Below are positions 9,588 to 17,100 of a DNA stretch of 64,000 nt, piece by piece (the first letter of the stretch is position 1; the number at the start of each line of letters is the position of its first letter). Both the position numbers and the translations under genes were made by a program. The DNA lies in NCBI GenBank assembly GCA_030655755.1, contig JAUSOQ010000062.1, positions 1 through 64,000 on the forward strand. Direction: 5' to 3'. The DNA comes from Coriobacteriia bacterium (GTDB taxonomy: Bacteria > Actinomycetota > Coriobacteriia > Anaerosomatales > Anaerosomataceae). The notes beneath the pieces are model-generated. The model was not told the DNA's origin. It ran no database searches and was given only the letters and a program-made list of their open reading frames with translations.

Positions 9588-10610
9588 TTAAAGAAGCGCT
9601 GTGAGATCTGTTATAAATTTGTCAATATCATCTTTTTTGGTATTCCATGAGCACATCCATCTTACTTCGCCGGTCTCTTCATCCCAAACATAGAAAAAAT
9701 GTTTTTCCATGAGCTTATCGGTTATTTTTTTGTCCATAATGGCAAAGACGCCGTTAGTTTCAACAGGCCGGGAAATCGTTACTTCAGGAATATCTTTAAG
9801 TTTTGCCTCCATATATTTAGCCATGGCATTTGAATGGGAAGCGAGGCGAATATTCAATCCGTCTTTTAAAAACTCGGTAAACTGTGCTGCAATGAATCTG
9901 TTTTTAGAGAAAAGTTGTGCAGCTTGTTTTCTTAAGTAAAGAAAATTTTCTGCCAGCTCTTTTTTGAAGAATACAACAGCTTCTCCAATGAGTAATCCGT
10001 TTTTGGTGCCGCCAAATGAGAGCGCATCTACACCAAGATCTGAAGTAAATTCTCTGATATTCAGGTTTAACGCAGCTGCAGCATTTGAAATCCGGGAGCC
10101 GTCAATGTGAATATATCCATCATGGCTATGCATAAGATCGGCAAGCTCTTTAATCTCTTTTGGAGTGTAGAGGGTTCCGAGTTCGGTAGGTTGTGAAATT
10201 GAAAGTACTTTTGGTTGAGAGTGGTGTTGAAAACCAAAGCCTTTAAGCTCTTTTTTTACAGATTCAACAGAGACCTTGCCGTTAAAAGATGCTATTGGAA
10301 CAAGCTTGCATCCTGTTAGTTTTTCGGGAGCACCGCATTCGTCAACATTAATATGAGCAGAATCGGCACAAAGAATTGAATTGAAGGTGTTTGTAAGGGC
10401 TTTTAATGCTAAAATGTTTGCTCCTGTTCCGTTAAACACGAAAAACACCTCAGTTTGAGGACCAAAATCTCTTTTGAAAAGATCCTCGGCCTCTTTTGTA
10501 AAGGGGTCTTCTCCATAAGCTACGGCAAAAAAGGAGTTAGCTTTTGAAATTGCCTCCATAATCTGTGGTGCCGCTCCGGAGTGATTATCACTCCCAAAAC
10601 TGTGAATCAT
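9588..10610 (-). CDS. Low-specificity threonine aldolase/beta-eliminating lyase family protein
   Basis: 340 residues, PLP-dependent fold type I. SFGGTKNGLL carries the Schiff-base Lys, and HIDGSRISNAAA the Asp that contacts the pyridine nitrogen. The opening SFGSDNHSGAAPQIMEAI matches the threonine aldolase family, which splits L-threonine or allo-threonine to glycine and acetaldehyde. A gcvH gene lies next upstream, so glycine metabolism is a sensible context, but gcvH has its own terminator. Exact substrate specificity is not visible. Confidence 0.87.
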   Translation of the reverse strand: MIHSFGSDNHSGAAPQIMEAISKANSFFAVAYGEDPFTKEAEDLFKRDFGPQTEVFFVFNGTGANILALKALTNTFNSILCADSAHINVDECGAPEKLTGCKLVPIASFNGKVSVESVKKELKGFGFQHHSQPKVLSISQPTELGTLYTPKEIKELADLMHSHDGYIHIDGSRISNAAAALNLNIREFTSDLGVDALSFGGTKNGLLIGEAVVFFKKELAENFLYLRKQAAQLFSKNRFIAAQFTEFLKDGLNIRLASHSNAMAKYMEAKLKDIPEVTISRPVETNGVFAIMDKKITDKLMEKHFFYVWDEETGEVRWMCSWNTKKDDIDKFITDLTALL

Positions 10611-10653
10611 ATCTGTTGAATAATGTAAATAATGGTAAATTTATTAAAAAATA

Positions 10654-10685
10654 AAAACCCGCTGACATTTTTGACAGCAGGTTTT
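10654..10685 (-). terminator. Intrinsic terminator of gcvH
   Basis: On the minus strand AAAACCTGCTG pairs with CAGCGGGTTTT (one G-U pair), followed by a T-rich tract. It lies 33 bp past the gcvH stop. Confidence 0.8.
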
Positions 10686-10717
10686 AAAAGTAAATGCGGT
10701 TTTGAGTGCGATAATAT

Positions 10718-11092
10718 TTAGATAATAGCACCGTATGCTTCTGCATCCATCAGTGAGTCCAACTCAGAAAGGTCGCTCATCTCGATTTTAACCATCCATC
10801 CCTCACCATAAGGGTCTTTGTTTACTGACTCCGGGGAACCTTCAAGACTGGCATTAATCTCAATAATTTTACCTGATACCGGCATAAGGGCGTCTGCTAC
10901 TGTTTTAACTGCCTCAATAGCTCCAAAAACATCAGATTTTGAAAGAGTCTCTCCCTCAGAAGGGATGTCAACAAACACCACGTCACCAAGCTGGCTCTGT
11001 GCAAAATCGGTAATACCAACTGTTGCAATGTTACCATCAACTTTTACCCACTCGTGATCGTGAGAATACTTAAGATTTGCTGGAATATTCAT
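10718..11092 (-). CDS. gcvH: Glycine cleavage system H protein
   Basis: 124 residues, the usual length. The lipoyl-attachment Lys is in GAIEAVKTVADALMPVSG. The opening KYSHDHEWVKVDGNIATVGI and NKDPYGEGWMVKIEM near the end are family landmarks. The lipoylated arm carries the aminomethyl group between the P and T proteins. gcvP and gcvT are not in the window, so the gene is separate from the rest of the system here. Confidence 0.97.
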   Translation of the reverse strand: MNIPANLKYSHDHEWVKVDGNIATVGITDFAQSQLGDVVFVDIPSEGETLSKSDVFGAIEAVKTVADALMPVSGKIIEINASLEGSPESVNKDPYGEGWMVKIEMSDLSELDSLMDAEAYGAII

Positions 11093-11113
11093 CTTTTTAC
11101 GTTTAAATTTTTA

Positions 11114-11121
11114 CAAATGTA
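11114..11121 (-). promoter_or_regulatory. Putative -7 box of gcvH
   Basis: TACATTTG on the minus strand matches TAnnTTTG, 22 bp before the gcvH start, in the short gap after ruvA. The -33 element is not clear. Confidence 0.4.
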
Positions 11122-11139
11122 TGAAATTAAAAAATTATT

Positions 11140-11733
11140 CTATAGTCTTTTCAGAGAAAGCTTGATAAGCTCCTCAAGAGAGTAGGAGGGGTTTTCTTTA
11201 ATTAGCGTATCGAGCACCTTTTCAACATTAGTTTTTGAAAAACCAAGAAGAACAAGTGCAGACGAAGCTTCATCTCTCTGGCGGTTAGCCTGAGTTAAAA
11301 CAAATGTTCCTGAGAAATCGTCTCCAGAACCTCTTTTAACCATCTTGTCTTTTAACTCGATAAGCAACCGTTGGGCCGTTTTAAGGCCTATCCCTTTAAT
11401 GCTCTTGAGCTTGTTTACATCTCCGGAAATTATGGCACCCCTTATTTCGTCAGAAGATAAAGATGACAGCATCATTCTGGCACTGTTTGGACCAATTCCC
11501 GAAACCTCAATCAGATTGGAGAAAAGAGATCTCTCGTCTTTATCATAAAAGCCGTAAAGCTGTTCATTATCTTCTCTAAGATGATGATATATGAAAAGTT
11601 TGGTGCTCTCAGCCATTTTTAGCTTTGAGTAGGTTTGAAGGGATATAAGTATTTTATAGCCTATCTGATTGTTTTCCAGAACTACCTCGGTTGGTGTAAG
11701 CTCGGTAAGTTCTCCCTTGATATAATCGTACAT
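11140..11733 (-). CDS. ruvA: Holliday junction DNA helicase subunit RuvA
   Basis: 197 residues. N-terminal OB fold (MYDYIKGELTELTPTEVVLE), central tandem helix-hairpin-helix motifs (LIEVSGIGPNSARMMLSSL and LKSIKGIGLKTAQRLLIELK), and a C-terminal three-helix domain (ASSALVLLGFSKTNVEKVL) that contacts RuvB. RuvA tetramers hold the four-way junction during branch migration. ruvB is not adjacent. Divergent from sufS. Confidence 0.97.
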   Translation of the reverse strand: MYDYIKGELTELTPTEVVLENNQIGYKILISLQTYSKLKMAESTKLFIYHHLREDNEQLYGFYDKDERSLFSNLIEVSGIGPNSARMMLSSLSSDEIRGAIISGDVNKLKSIKGIGLKTAQRLLIELKDKMVKRGSGDDFSGTFVLTQANRQRDEASSALVLLGFSKTNVEKVLDTLIKENPSYSLEELIKLSLKRL

Positions 11734-11758
11734 GCCCGGGGGATATAAACTTTTGATG

Positions 11759-11789
11759 CAAATTTATGTTTTTAAGGTATAAACGGCAA
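11759..11789 (-). promoter_or_regulatory. ruvA promoter, Bacteroidetes type
   Basis: On the minus strand TTG (11789-11787) and TAAATTTG (11766-11759) are 20 nt apart, close to the -33/-7 spacing of the Bacteroidetes primary sigma factor. It lies 26 bp before the ruvA start. Confidence 0.55.
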
Positions 11790-11800
11790 CTTTGTTTTGT

Positions 11801-11808
11801 TAATTTTG
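11801..11808 (+). promoter_or_regulatory. Putative -7 box of sufS
   Basis: TAATTTTG is a full match to TAnnTTTG, 31 bp before the chosen sufS start. The -33 TTG is not evident. Confidence 0.45.
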
Positions 11809-11838
11809 CAGCGACAACTCTCACATAGTAATTATCAG

Positions 11839-13065
11839 ATGAATAAAATAGCGGACATAAACCAGATAAGATCTCTCTTCCCGGCATTGGAACAGAGTGT
11901 TAACTCCAAAACACTTGTATATCTTGATAACGGAGCAACATCTCAAAAGCCAAAACAGGTTATTGATCTGGTAAACATGATGAATTCCGGAGTTAACGGC
12001 AATATTCACAGAGCTGTTCACGAATTGAGTTCTAAAACGACAGAGCTTTACGAGGATTCAAGAGAGGCTATAAGACAGTTTATCAATGCTGCTCACAGAG
12101 ATGAGATAATATTTACATCAGGAACTACTGCCTCAATTAATCTGGTAGCGGCCAGCTACGGAGGGAAATACCTGAGAAAGGGAGACTCAGTATTGGTTTC
12201 AGAGGCAGAGCATCACTCCAATATTGTACCCTGGCAATTGATTTGTGAAAGCAAAGAGGCAAATCTGAGAGTTCTTCCGGTTGATGAAAATGGGAACTGG
12301 AGAATGGATATGCTTGACAATCTTCTCGACAGATCCGTTAAAATTGTTTCTGTTTCTCATGTCTCAAATGTACTGGGGTTGATAAACCCTGTAGAAGAGT
12401 TGATTTTCAAGGCGCATGCAAAGGGAATTCCGGTATTGATTGACGGAGCGCAGAGTATTGTTCACATTGAAACTGATGTACGCAAACTTGATTGCGACTT
12501 TTATGTCTTTTCCGGACACAAACTCTACGGGCCAACCGGAACAGGGGTATTGTACGGCAAGAGGGAAATTCTTGATAGTATGCCACCCTGGATGGGAGGA
12601 GGAGATATGGTAGAGACAGTTACTTTTGAGAAGACAACATATGCCCCTCTCCCCTTAAAGTTTGAGGCGGGTACGCCCAATTTTATTGGTGCAGCAGCAA
12701 TGTTGGAGGCAATAAGGTTTGTAGAGTCAATTGACAAAAAATTTCTGGAGAACACAGAGCGGTCTATAGTGGAATATATGACAGAGGAGCTTTTAAAAAT
12801 CGAAGGATTAAGACTTTATGGAATGGGAGAGAGTAGAATTTCTCTTTTTTCGTTTACCGTAAGTGGTGCACACCCCTCAGACCTGGCAATGATTATGGAC
12901 AAAATGGGAGTTGCATTGCGCTCGGGACAAATGTGTGCCGAACCTCTTATGAAAAGATACGGAGTTGAATCAATGCTTCGTGCATCCTTTGCCGCATACA
13001 ATACAATTGAAGAGGCAAAGTACTTTATAACCTCTTTAAAAAGAGCAATTAAGATGTTATCATAA
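11839..13065 (+). CDS. sufS: Cysteine desulfurase SufS (class V aminotransferase)
   Basis: 408 residues. VYLDNGATSQKPKQV opens the protein, AEHHSNIVPWQ carries the catalytic His that stacks on PLP, FSGHKLYGPTGTGVLYG the PLP Lys, and RSGQMCAEPLM the persulfide-forming Cys in the short group II loop typical of SufS. It takes sulfur from cysteine for Fe-S assembly. Start MNKIADINQIRS at 11839 follows the -7 box. sufE and a DUF59 gene follow ~150 bp later, but sufB, sufC and sufD are not in the window. Confidence 0.95.
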   Translation: MNKIADINQIRSLFPALEQSVNSKTLVYLDNGATSQKPKQVIDLVNMMNSGVNGNIHRAVHELSSKTTELYEDSREAIRQFINAAHRDEIIFTSGTTASINLVAASYGGKYLRKGDSVLVSEAEHHSNIVPWQLICESKEANLRVLPVDENGNWRMDMLDNLLDRSVKIVSVSHVSNVLGLINPVEELIFKAHAKGIPVLIDGAQSIVHIETDVRKLDCDFYVFSGHKLYGPTGTGVLYGKREILDSMPPWMGGGDMVETVTFEKTTYAPLPLKFEAGTPNFIGAAAMLEAIRFVESIDKKFLENTERSIVEYMTEELLKIEGLRLYGMGESRISLFSFTVSGAHPSDLAMIMDKMGVALRSGQMCAEPLMKRYGVESMLRASFAAYNTIEEAKYFITSLKRAIKMLS

Positions 13066-13215
13066 TTGAGATATTTGCTTGTTATAGAGCAGATTATTCA
13101 CAACAGATATGAAACAGGCGTTCTAATGAAAAATAAAATTGGGTATAGCTTAGTTTAAATGTATCAACGAATAAGGTAAATAGTAATAAATAATTTAATA
13201 ATAATAATTTATATA

Positions 13216-13629
13216 ATGACAATTAAAGAAGTTGAGCAGCAAATTGTCGAGGAGTTCTCGATTTTCACAGATTGGATGGATAAATATGAATATTTGATAG
13301 AATTAGGGAAATCGCTGCCAATAATAAAAGAGGGTGAAAAACTTGAAGGGAACCTAATAAAGGGATGCCAATCAAGGGTATGGCTAAACGCAGAATTTAA
13401 AGATGGCCTCATCTATTTTACTGCTGACAGCGACGCAATTATTACAAAAGGAATAATATCACTGTTGGTTAGGGTTTTCTCGGAAAGAACACCTGCTGAG
13501 ATAATTAATGCTGACTTGAACTTTATTAAAGAGATTGGTCTTCAGGAGAACCTCTCTCCAACAAGAGCAAACGGCCTGCTATCGATGATAAAACAGATAA
13601 AAATCTATGCAATGGCCTACTCTGCATAA
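13216..13629 (+). CDS. sufE: SufE-like sulfur acceptor
   Basis: 137 residues. LIKGCQSRVWL holds the Cys that accepts persulfide from SufS. The flanking WMDKYEYLIELGKSLP and the C-terminal LSPTRANGLLSMI are standard SufE landmarks. It stimulates SufS and relays sulfur to the SufBCD scaffold. It follows sufS after a 150-bp AT-rich gap with no visible terminator, and precedes the DUF59 gene by 14 bp. Confidence 0.93.
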   Translation: MTIKEVEQQIVEEFSIFTDWMDKYEYLIELGKSLPIIKEGEKLEGNLIKGCQSRVWLNAEFKDGLIYFTADSDAIITKGIISLLVRVFSERTPAEIINADLNFIKEIGLQENLSPTRANGLLSMIKQIKIYAMAYSA

Positions 13630-13643
13630 AAATTTTTAATATT

Positions 13644-13946
13644 ATGAGCGTAGAAAAAAATATTGTACTGGCCCTTAAGCAGGTTTATGACCCGGAGATA
13701 CCCGTTAATGTGTATGATTTAGGGCTGATTTATGAAATCAGGGTTGATATAAATCGTAAAGCTTTTATCAAAATGACTCTAACCGCACCCAACTGCCCAA
13801 TGGTAGATGAGTTGCTGCAAGATGTCCATGATGCAGTTTCAATGGTGCCATCTATTGATGACGTGGCAATTGAGCTCACATTTGACCCGCCATGGGACAG
13901 AGACAGAATGAGCGAAGAGGCTCTTTTTGAGCTGGGTATGCTATGA
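13644..13946 (+). CDS. DUF59/MIP18 (SufT-like) Fe-S maturation protein
   Basis: 100 residues, whole protein is a DUF59 domain: QVYDPEIPVNVYDLGLIYEI, LTAPNCPMVDELL with the conserved Cys, and LTFDPPWDRDRMSEEA at the end. Such proteins aid Fe-S cluster delivery (SufT, PaaD, Cia2 relatives). It sits between sufE and folK and shares an ATGA overlap with folK, so it is translated from the same message. Confidence 0.9.
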   Translation: MSVEKNIVLALKQVYDPEIPVNVYDLGLIYEIRVDINRKAFIKMTLTAPNCPMVDELLQDVHDAVSMVPSIDDVAIELTFDPPWDRDRMSEEALFELGML

Positions 13947-14476
13947 AAACAATACTTCTGCTAGGAAGCAACAGAGGAGATAAGCTTTCGCTAATTGAGA
14001 GGGCAACAGAGATGGTATCAGATCTCTCATCGGGAGAGTGCATCCTCTCATCACTATTTGAAAGCGAACCCTGGGGTTTTAAAGCAGATGAATGGTTTTT
14101 GAACAGAGCGGTGCTTATTGATACAGAGTTCAGACCGGAAGAGCTGCTTGAAAAGGTTCTTAACATTGAAAAAAAACTGGGAAGGGTGAGAGGAGAGGAG
14201 ACCAAGAACAACAAGAAGGATGAAGAGAAAAGTAACGCGGAGAGAGAATACGGCTCCAGAGAGATAGACATTGATATCATATTTTATGGTAATTTGGTGT
14301 ATCAGAGTGAAACCCTCACATTACCACACCCAAGAATGCACTTGAGAAGGTTTGTGTTAGAGCCTGTTTCCCAAGTAGCACCCAATTTTATTCATCCGGA
14401 TTTGGGAGTTTCCGTTGAACATCTGCTTAGCGAATGTGAAGACAACTCTGCAGTAAACAAGATAACTCTGAAGTAA
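13943..14476 (+). CDS. folK: 2-amino-4-hydroxy-6-hydroxymethyldihydropteridine pyrophosphokinase
   Basis: 177 residues. LLGSNRGDKLSLIERA starts the fold, FESEPWGF follows, and YGSREIDIDIIFYG carries the two Asp that bind Mg-ATP. LPHPRMHLRRFVLEPVSQVAP is the classical signature. It makes the pyrophosphorylated pterin used by dihydropteroate synthase in folate synthesis. A Lys/Glu-rich insert near residues 80-100 is longer than in E. coli HPPK. It overlaps the DUF59 gene by four bases. Confidence 0.95.
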   Translation: MKTILLLGSNRGDKLSLIERATEMVSDLSSGECILSSLFESEPWGFKADEWFLNRAVLIDTEFRPEELLEKVLNIEKKLGRVRGEETKNNKKDEEKSNAEREYGSREIDIDIIFYGNLVYQSETLTLPHPRMHLRRFVLEPVSQVAPNFIHPDLGVSVEHLLSECEDNSAVNKITLK

Positions 14477-14585
14477 TAAAGGAAACTCTGTGTTAATCAA
14501 GAAGTTGTGTAATAACTATGATATCTCATTAATGCTATAATAAGTTATGTAAAGATTATTATGGCTCATTGGTAATCAGTAAAGC

Positions 14586-15521
14586 ATGAAAAATTCGTTT
14601 TTTACCGAATCAGTTGCAAACGCGATCCCCTCTTTTGATCTGTATCACGAGGAGTCGCCTGTTATGTTTGCCTATAGGACAATGGAGGAGATCTGGGAGG
14701 AGACAGGTGGTGAGTCTGATGAACCACACAGACATAACTTTTATACTATTATTTGGGTAAAAGAGGGTACCGGCTTTCACATGATTGATTTTACATCACA
14801 TGAAATGAAGCCCGGCAGACTCTTTTTTCTCTCACCCGGGCAGGTTCACCAGGTAGTCTCACACACCGAACCATTAGGACTTGTACTAATGTTTACCGGA
14901 GATTTCCTCTGTAAATACAACATTAATCATGATTTTCTTAAAGCCCTTTCACTTTTTGAGCCAGGAAACACCTCTCTGCCACTGGATATAAAGGATGGAG
15001 ATGAGATGATGCTTGAATTGGCAGGAAAAGAGATAGTCTCTGTTTTTAACTCCGAAATAAATAAGGGCAATGCAAATTGTGAAAGATTTAAGAACGAGGC
15101 AGTTGCTTCATGGCTTAAGATATTCCTGATTGAGTGTTACAAACACAAACCTGCCGATAAAAACTCTAACACACAATATACTCAAACTGAAAAATCTGTT
15201 GTGGGAAGTTTTAAAGAGCTATTGGAAGAAAATTTCAGTAAATGGCATCTGGTTTCACATTACGCCATAGAATTAAGCATTACGGCAGACTATCTAAACA
15301 ATGTTTTAAAGGATTCAACAGGCATTAATGCAAAAGAGATGATTCAGCAGAGAATAGTATTGGAGGCAAAGCGATTGGGAGTTAATACATCTTTCTCCTC
15401 CAAAGAGATTGCATACACCTTGGGCTTCAAAGATCCCGCCCATTTCAGCAAATTCTACAAAAGCGTAACAGGAGAAAACTTTACCGATTTTCGTTCCGGA
15501 ACGGATTTATACAACAAATAG
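14586..15521 (+). CDS. AraC family transcriptional regulator
   Basis: 311 residues. An N-terminal cupin-like sensing domain (HRHNFYTIIWVKEGTGFHMI, then LSPGQVHQVV) is followed by a C-terminal double helix-turn-helix, with SSKEIAYTLGFKDPAHFSKF as the second, well-conserved HTH. The ligand is unknown. It lies immediately before a pirin and a nitroreductase gene on the same strand. The pirin promoter carries a 9-bp inverted repeat, so this regulator is the obvious candidate to act there, though that is inference. Confidence 0.92.
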   Translation: MKNSFFTESVANAIPSFDLYHEESPVMFAYRTMEEIWEETGGESDEPHRHNFYTIIWVKEGTGFHMIDFTSHEMKPGRLFFLSPGQVHQVVSHTEPLGLVLMFTGDFLCKYNINHDFLKALSLFEPGNTSLPLDIKDGDEMMLELAGKEIVSVFNSEINKGNANCERFKNEAVASWLKIFLIECYKHKPADKNSNTQYTQTEKSVVGSFKELLEENFSKWHLVSHYAIELSITADYLNNVLKDSTGINAKEMIQQRIVLEAKRLGVNTSFSSKEIAYTLGFKDPAHFSKFYKSVTGENFTDFRSGTDLYNK

Positions 15522-15534
15522 AGGGAATATTACA

Positions 15535-15602
15535 TTGACCGGCAACTCCTGACCCCATACCTTTGTGCTATAATTAATATGGAAATAATATAAAGCACAA
15601 AG
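15535..15602 (+). promoter_or_regulatory. Pirin-gene promoter with 9-bp inverted-repeat operator
   Basis: TTG (15535-15537) and TACCTTTG (15558-15565) with 20 nt between them form a Bacteroidetes-type promoter. CTTTGTGCT (15561-15569) and AGCACAAAG (15594-15602) are a perfect 9-bp inverted repeat with a 24-bp AT-rich centre. The left arm overlaps the -7 box and the right arm ends two bases before the pirin start. This could be an operator or an mRNA hairpin at the ribosome-binding region. Confidence 0.55.
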
Positions 15603-15604
15603 CG

Positions 15605-16339
15605 ATGAAAACACCGGATACAAAATATACAATCATAAGAGCCAACAGCAGAGGCGGTGCCGATCACGGCTGGCTCAAAGCAAACCACTCATTTTCATTT
15701 GCAAACTATTATGACCCTGAAAGAGTCCATTTTGGAGCACTCAGGGTATTGAATGATGATTGGGTAGCACCGATGGAGGGATTTGGGAAACACCCGCACG
15801 ACAATATGGAGATTATTACAATCCCTCTCAAGGGAGAGTTGTCTCACGTGGACAGTATGGGGAACAGTTCAGTAATTACTACCGGAGAGATTCAGGTAAT
15901 GAGTGCCGGCAGTGGCGTTTTCCACAGCGAGATGAACAACAACAAAGAGGTAGCAGCGGAGCTACTGCAGATTTGGGTATATCCCGACACAAAAAGTGTT
16001 GAACCAAGGTATGATCAGAGAAAGCTTGATGACTCTAAGATGAAAAACAGCCTCCTCAACATAATAAAGCCATTTGGTGACAATAACGAAGAGGGTATAC
16101 CGATCTACCAGCAGAGCTGGTTTTATCTTACCAAACTTGACCAAGGCAGGAGTATTGAATACAAAACCAAAAAAGAGGGTAATGGCTTATATGTTTTTGC
16201 TATAGAGGGGAATATATCTATTTTGGGAAACAAGTTGTCACATAGAGATGCAATTTCAGTTACAGAGGCTGTTTCATTAGAGATTATTGCAGAAAATGAG
16301 GCAAAGATTCTGATTATTGATGTCCCTATGAAATGGTAA
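15605..16339 (+). CDS. Pirin family protein
   Basis: 244 residues, bicupin. Metal ligands of the N-terminal cupin are visible: two His in GKHPHDNME, one His in GSGVFHSE and the following Glu. HGWLKANHSFSFANYYDP is the usual opening. Bacterial pirins include quercetinase-like dioxygenases (YhhW) and redox-linked regulatory proteins; the substrate cannot be read from sequence. It sits between an AraC regulator and a nitroreductase, a common pairing in stress or quinone detoxification loci. Confidence 0.92.
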   Translation: MKTPDTKYTIIRANSRGGADHGWLKANHSFSFANYYDPERVHFGALRVLNDDWVAPMEGFGKHPHDNMEIITIPLKGELSHVDSMGNSSVITTGEIQVMSAGSGVFHSEMNNNKEVAAELLQIWVYPDTKSVEPRYDQRKLDDSKMKNSLLNIIKPFGDNNEEGIPIYQQSWFYLTKLDQGRSIEYKTKKEGNGLYVFAIEGNISILGNKLSHRDAISVTEAVSLEIIAENEAKILIIDVPMKW

Positions 16340-16402
16340 TTCAAACAAAAACCAAATTAAACTGTTAACAAGGGGCAACCCTACTAAAATAAATGAATAG
16401 AT

Positions 16403-17032
16403 ATGAAAATTATAGATAGCTTAAAGTGGCGCTATGCTACAAAGAAATTTGATACCACAAAGAAGGTAAGCAGTACAAATATTGAACTGTTAAAAGAGGC
16501 TGTGAACCTGACTGCAACTTCATACGGACTGCAGCCATACAAGGTGCTTATTATTGAGAATCCTGAGATTCGTGAAAAACTTAAAGCTGCCTCATGGGGA
16601 CAACCTCAACTGACAGAAGCATATGTGCTGTTTCTTTTTTGTAATTACACAAACGTAGGAGATAAAGAGGTTGACAATTACCTGGGGCTAAGAGCAAAAA
16701 TAAACAATCTTGATGTTTCTGATTCTGCCGATTACGGCAACATGATGAAGTCTCATATGGGTTCAATGAGTCCAGAGCAGATGAAGGTGTGGACTTCAAA
16801 ACAGACCTATATTGCTCTTGGAACACTTATGGCTGCCGCTTCTGAGCTGGGAATTGATTCAGGCCCGATGGAGGGATTTGACAAGGAGAGTTTTGATAAG
16901 ATACTTGGGCTGAAAGAGAAAGGGCTTACAGCATCTGTTATGTGTGCTCTTGGATACAGGTCACAAGAAGACCCATTCCTGGCTTTCAAAAAAGTAAGGA
17001 AGCCATTGGAAGAGATGTACGAAACCGTATGA
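16403..17032 (+). CDS. Nitroreductase family NAD(P)H-dependent oxidoreductase
   Basis: 209 residues, FMN flavoprotein fold. WRYATKKFDTTKKV near the N-terminus supplies the FMN phosphate contacts, SYGLQPYKVLIIENPEIREK and QTYIALGTLMAAASELGIDS are family helices, and MCALGYRSQEDPF is near the end. Relatives reduce nitroaromatics or quinones. It follows the pirin gene by 63 bp without a terminator, so co-expression is likely. It converges on dsbD. Confidence 0.9.
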   Translation: MKIIDSLKWRYATKKFDTTKKVSSTNIELLKEAVNLTATSYGLQPYKVLIIENPEIREKLKAASWGQPQLTEAYVLFLFCNYTNVGDKEVDNYLGLRAKINNLDVSDSADYGNMMKSHMGSMSPEQMKVWTSKQTYIALGTLMAAASELGIDSGPMEGFDKESFDKILGLKEKGLTASVMCALGYRSQEDPFLAFKKVRKPLEEMYETV

Positions 17033-17065
17033 TTCAATAAAATCGTGTGATTTTAAAAGCTAAGA

Positions 17066-17100
17066 TTTAACCGCCTTCTTTATTAAAGTTGGCGGTTAAA
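17066..17100. terminator. Hairpin between convergent nitroreductase and dsbD genes
   Basis: TTTAACCGCC and GGCGGTTAAA form a perfect 10-bp stem with a 15-nt loop. The stem includes the last codons of dsbD. No strong T tract follows on either strand, so terminator function is likely but not certain. Confidence 0.5.
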
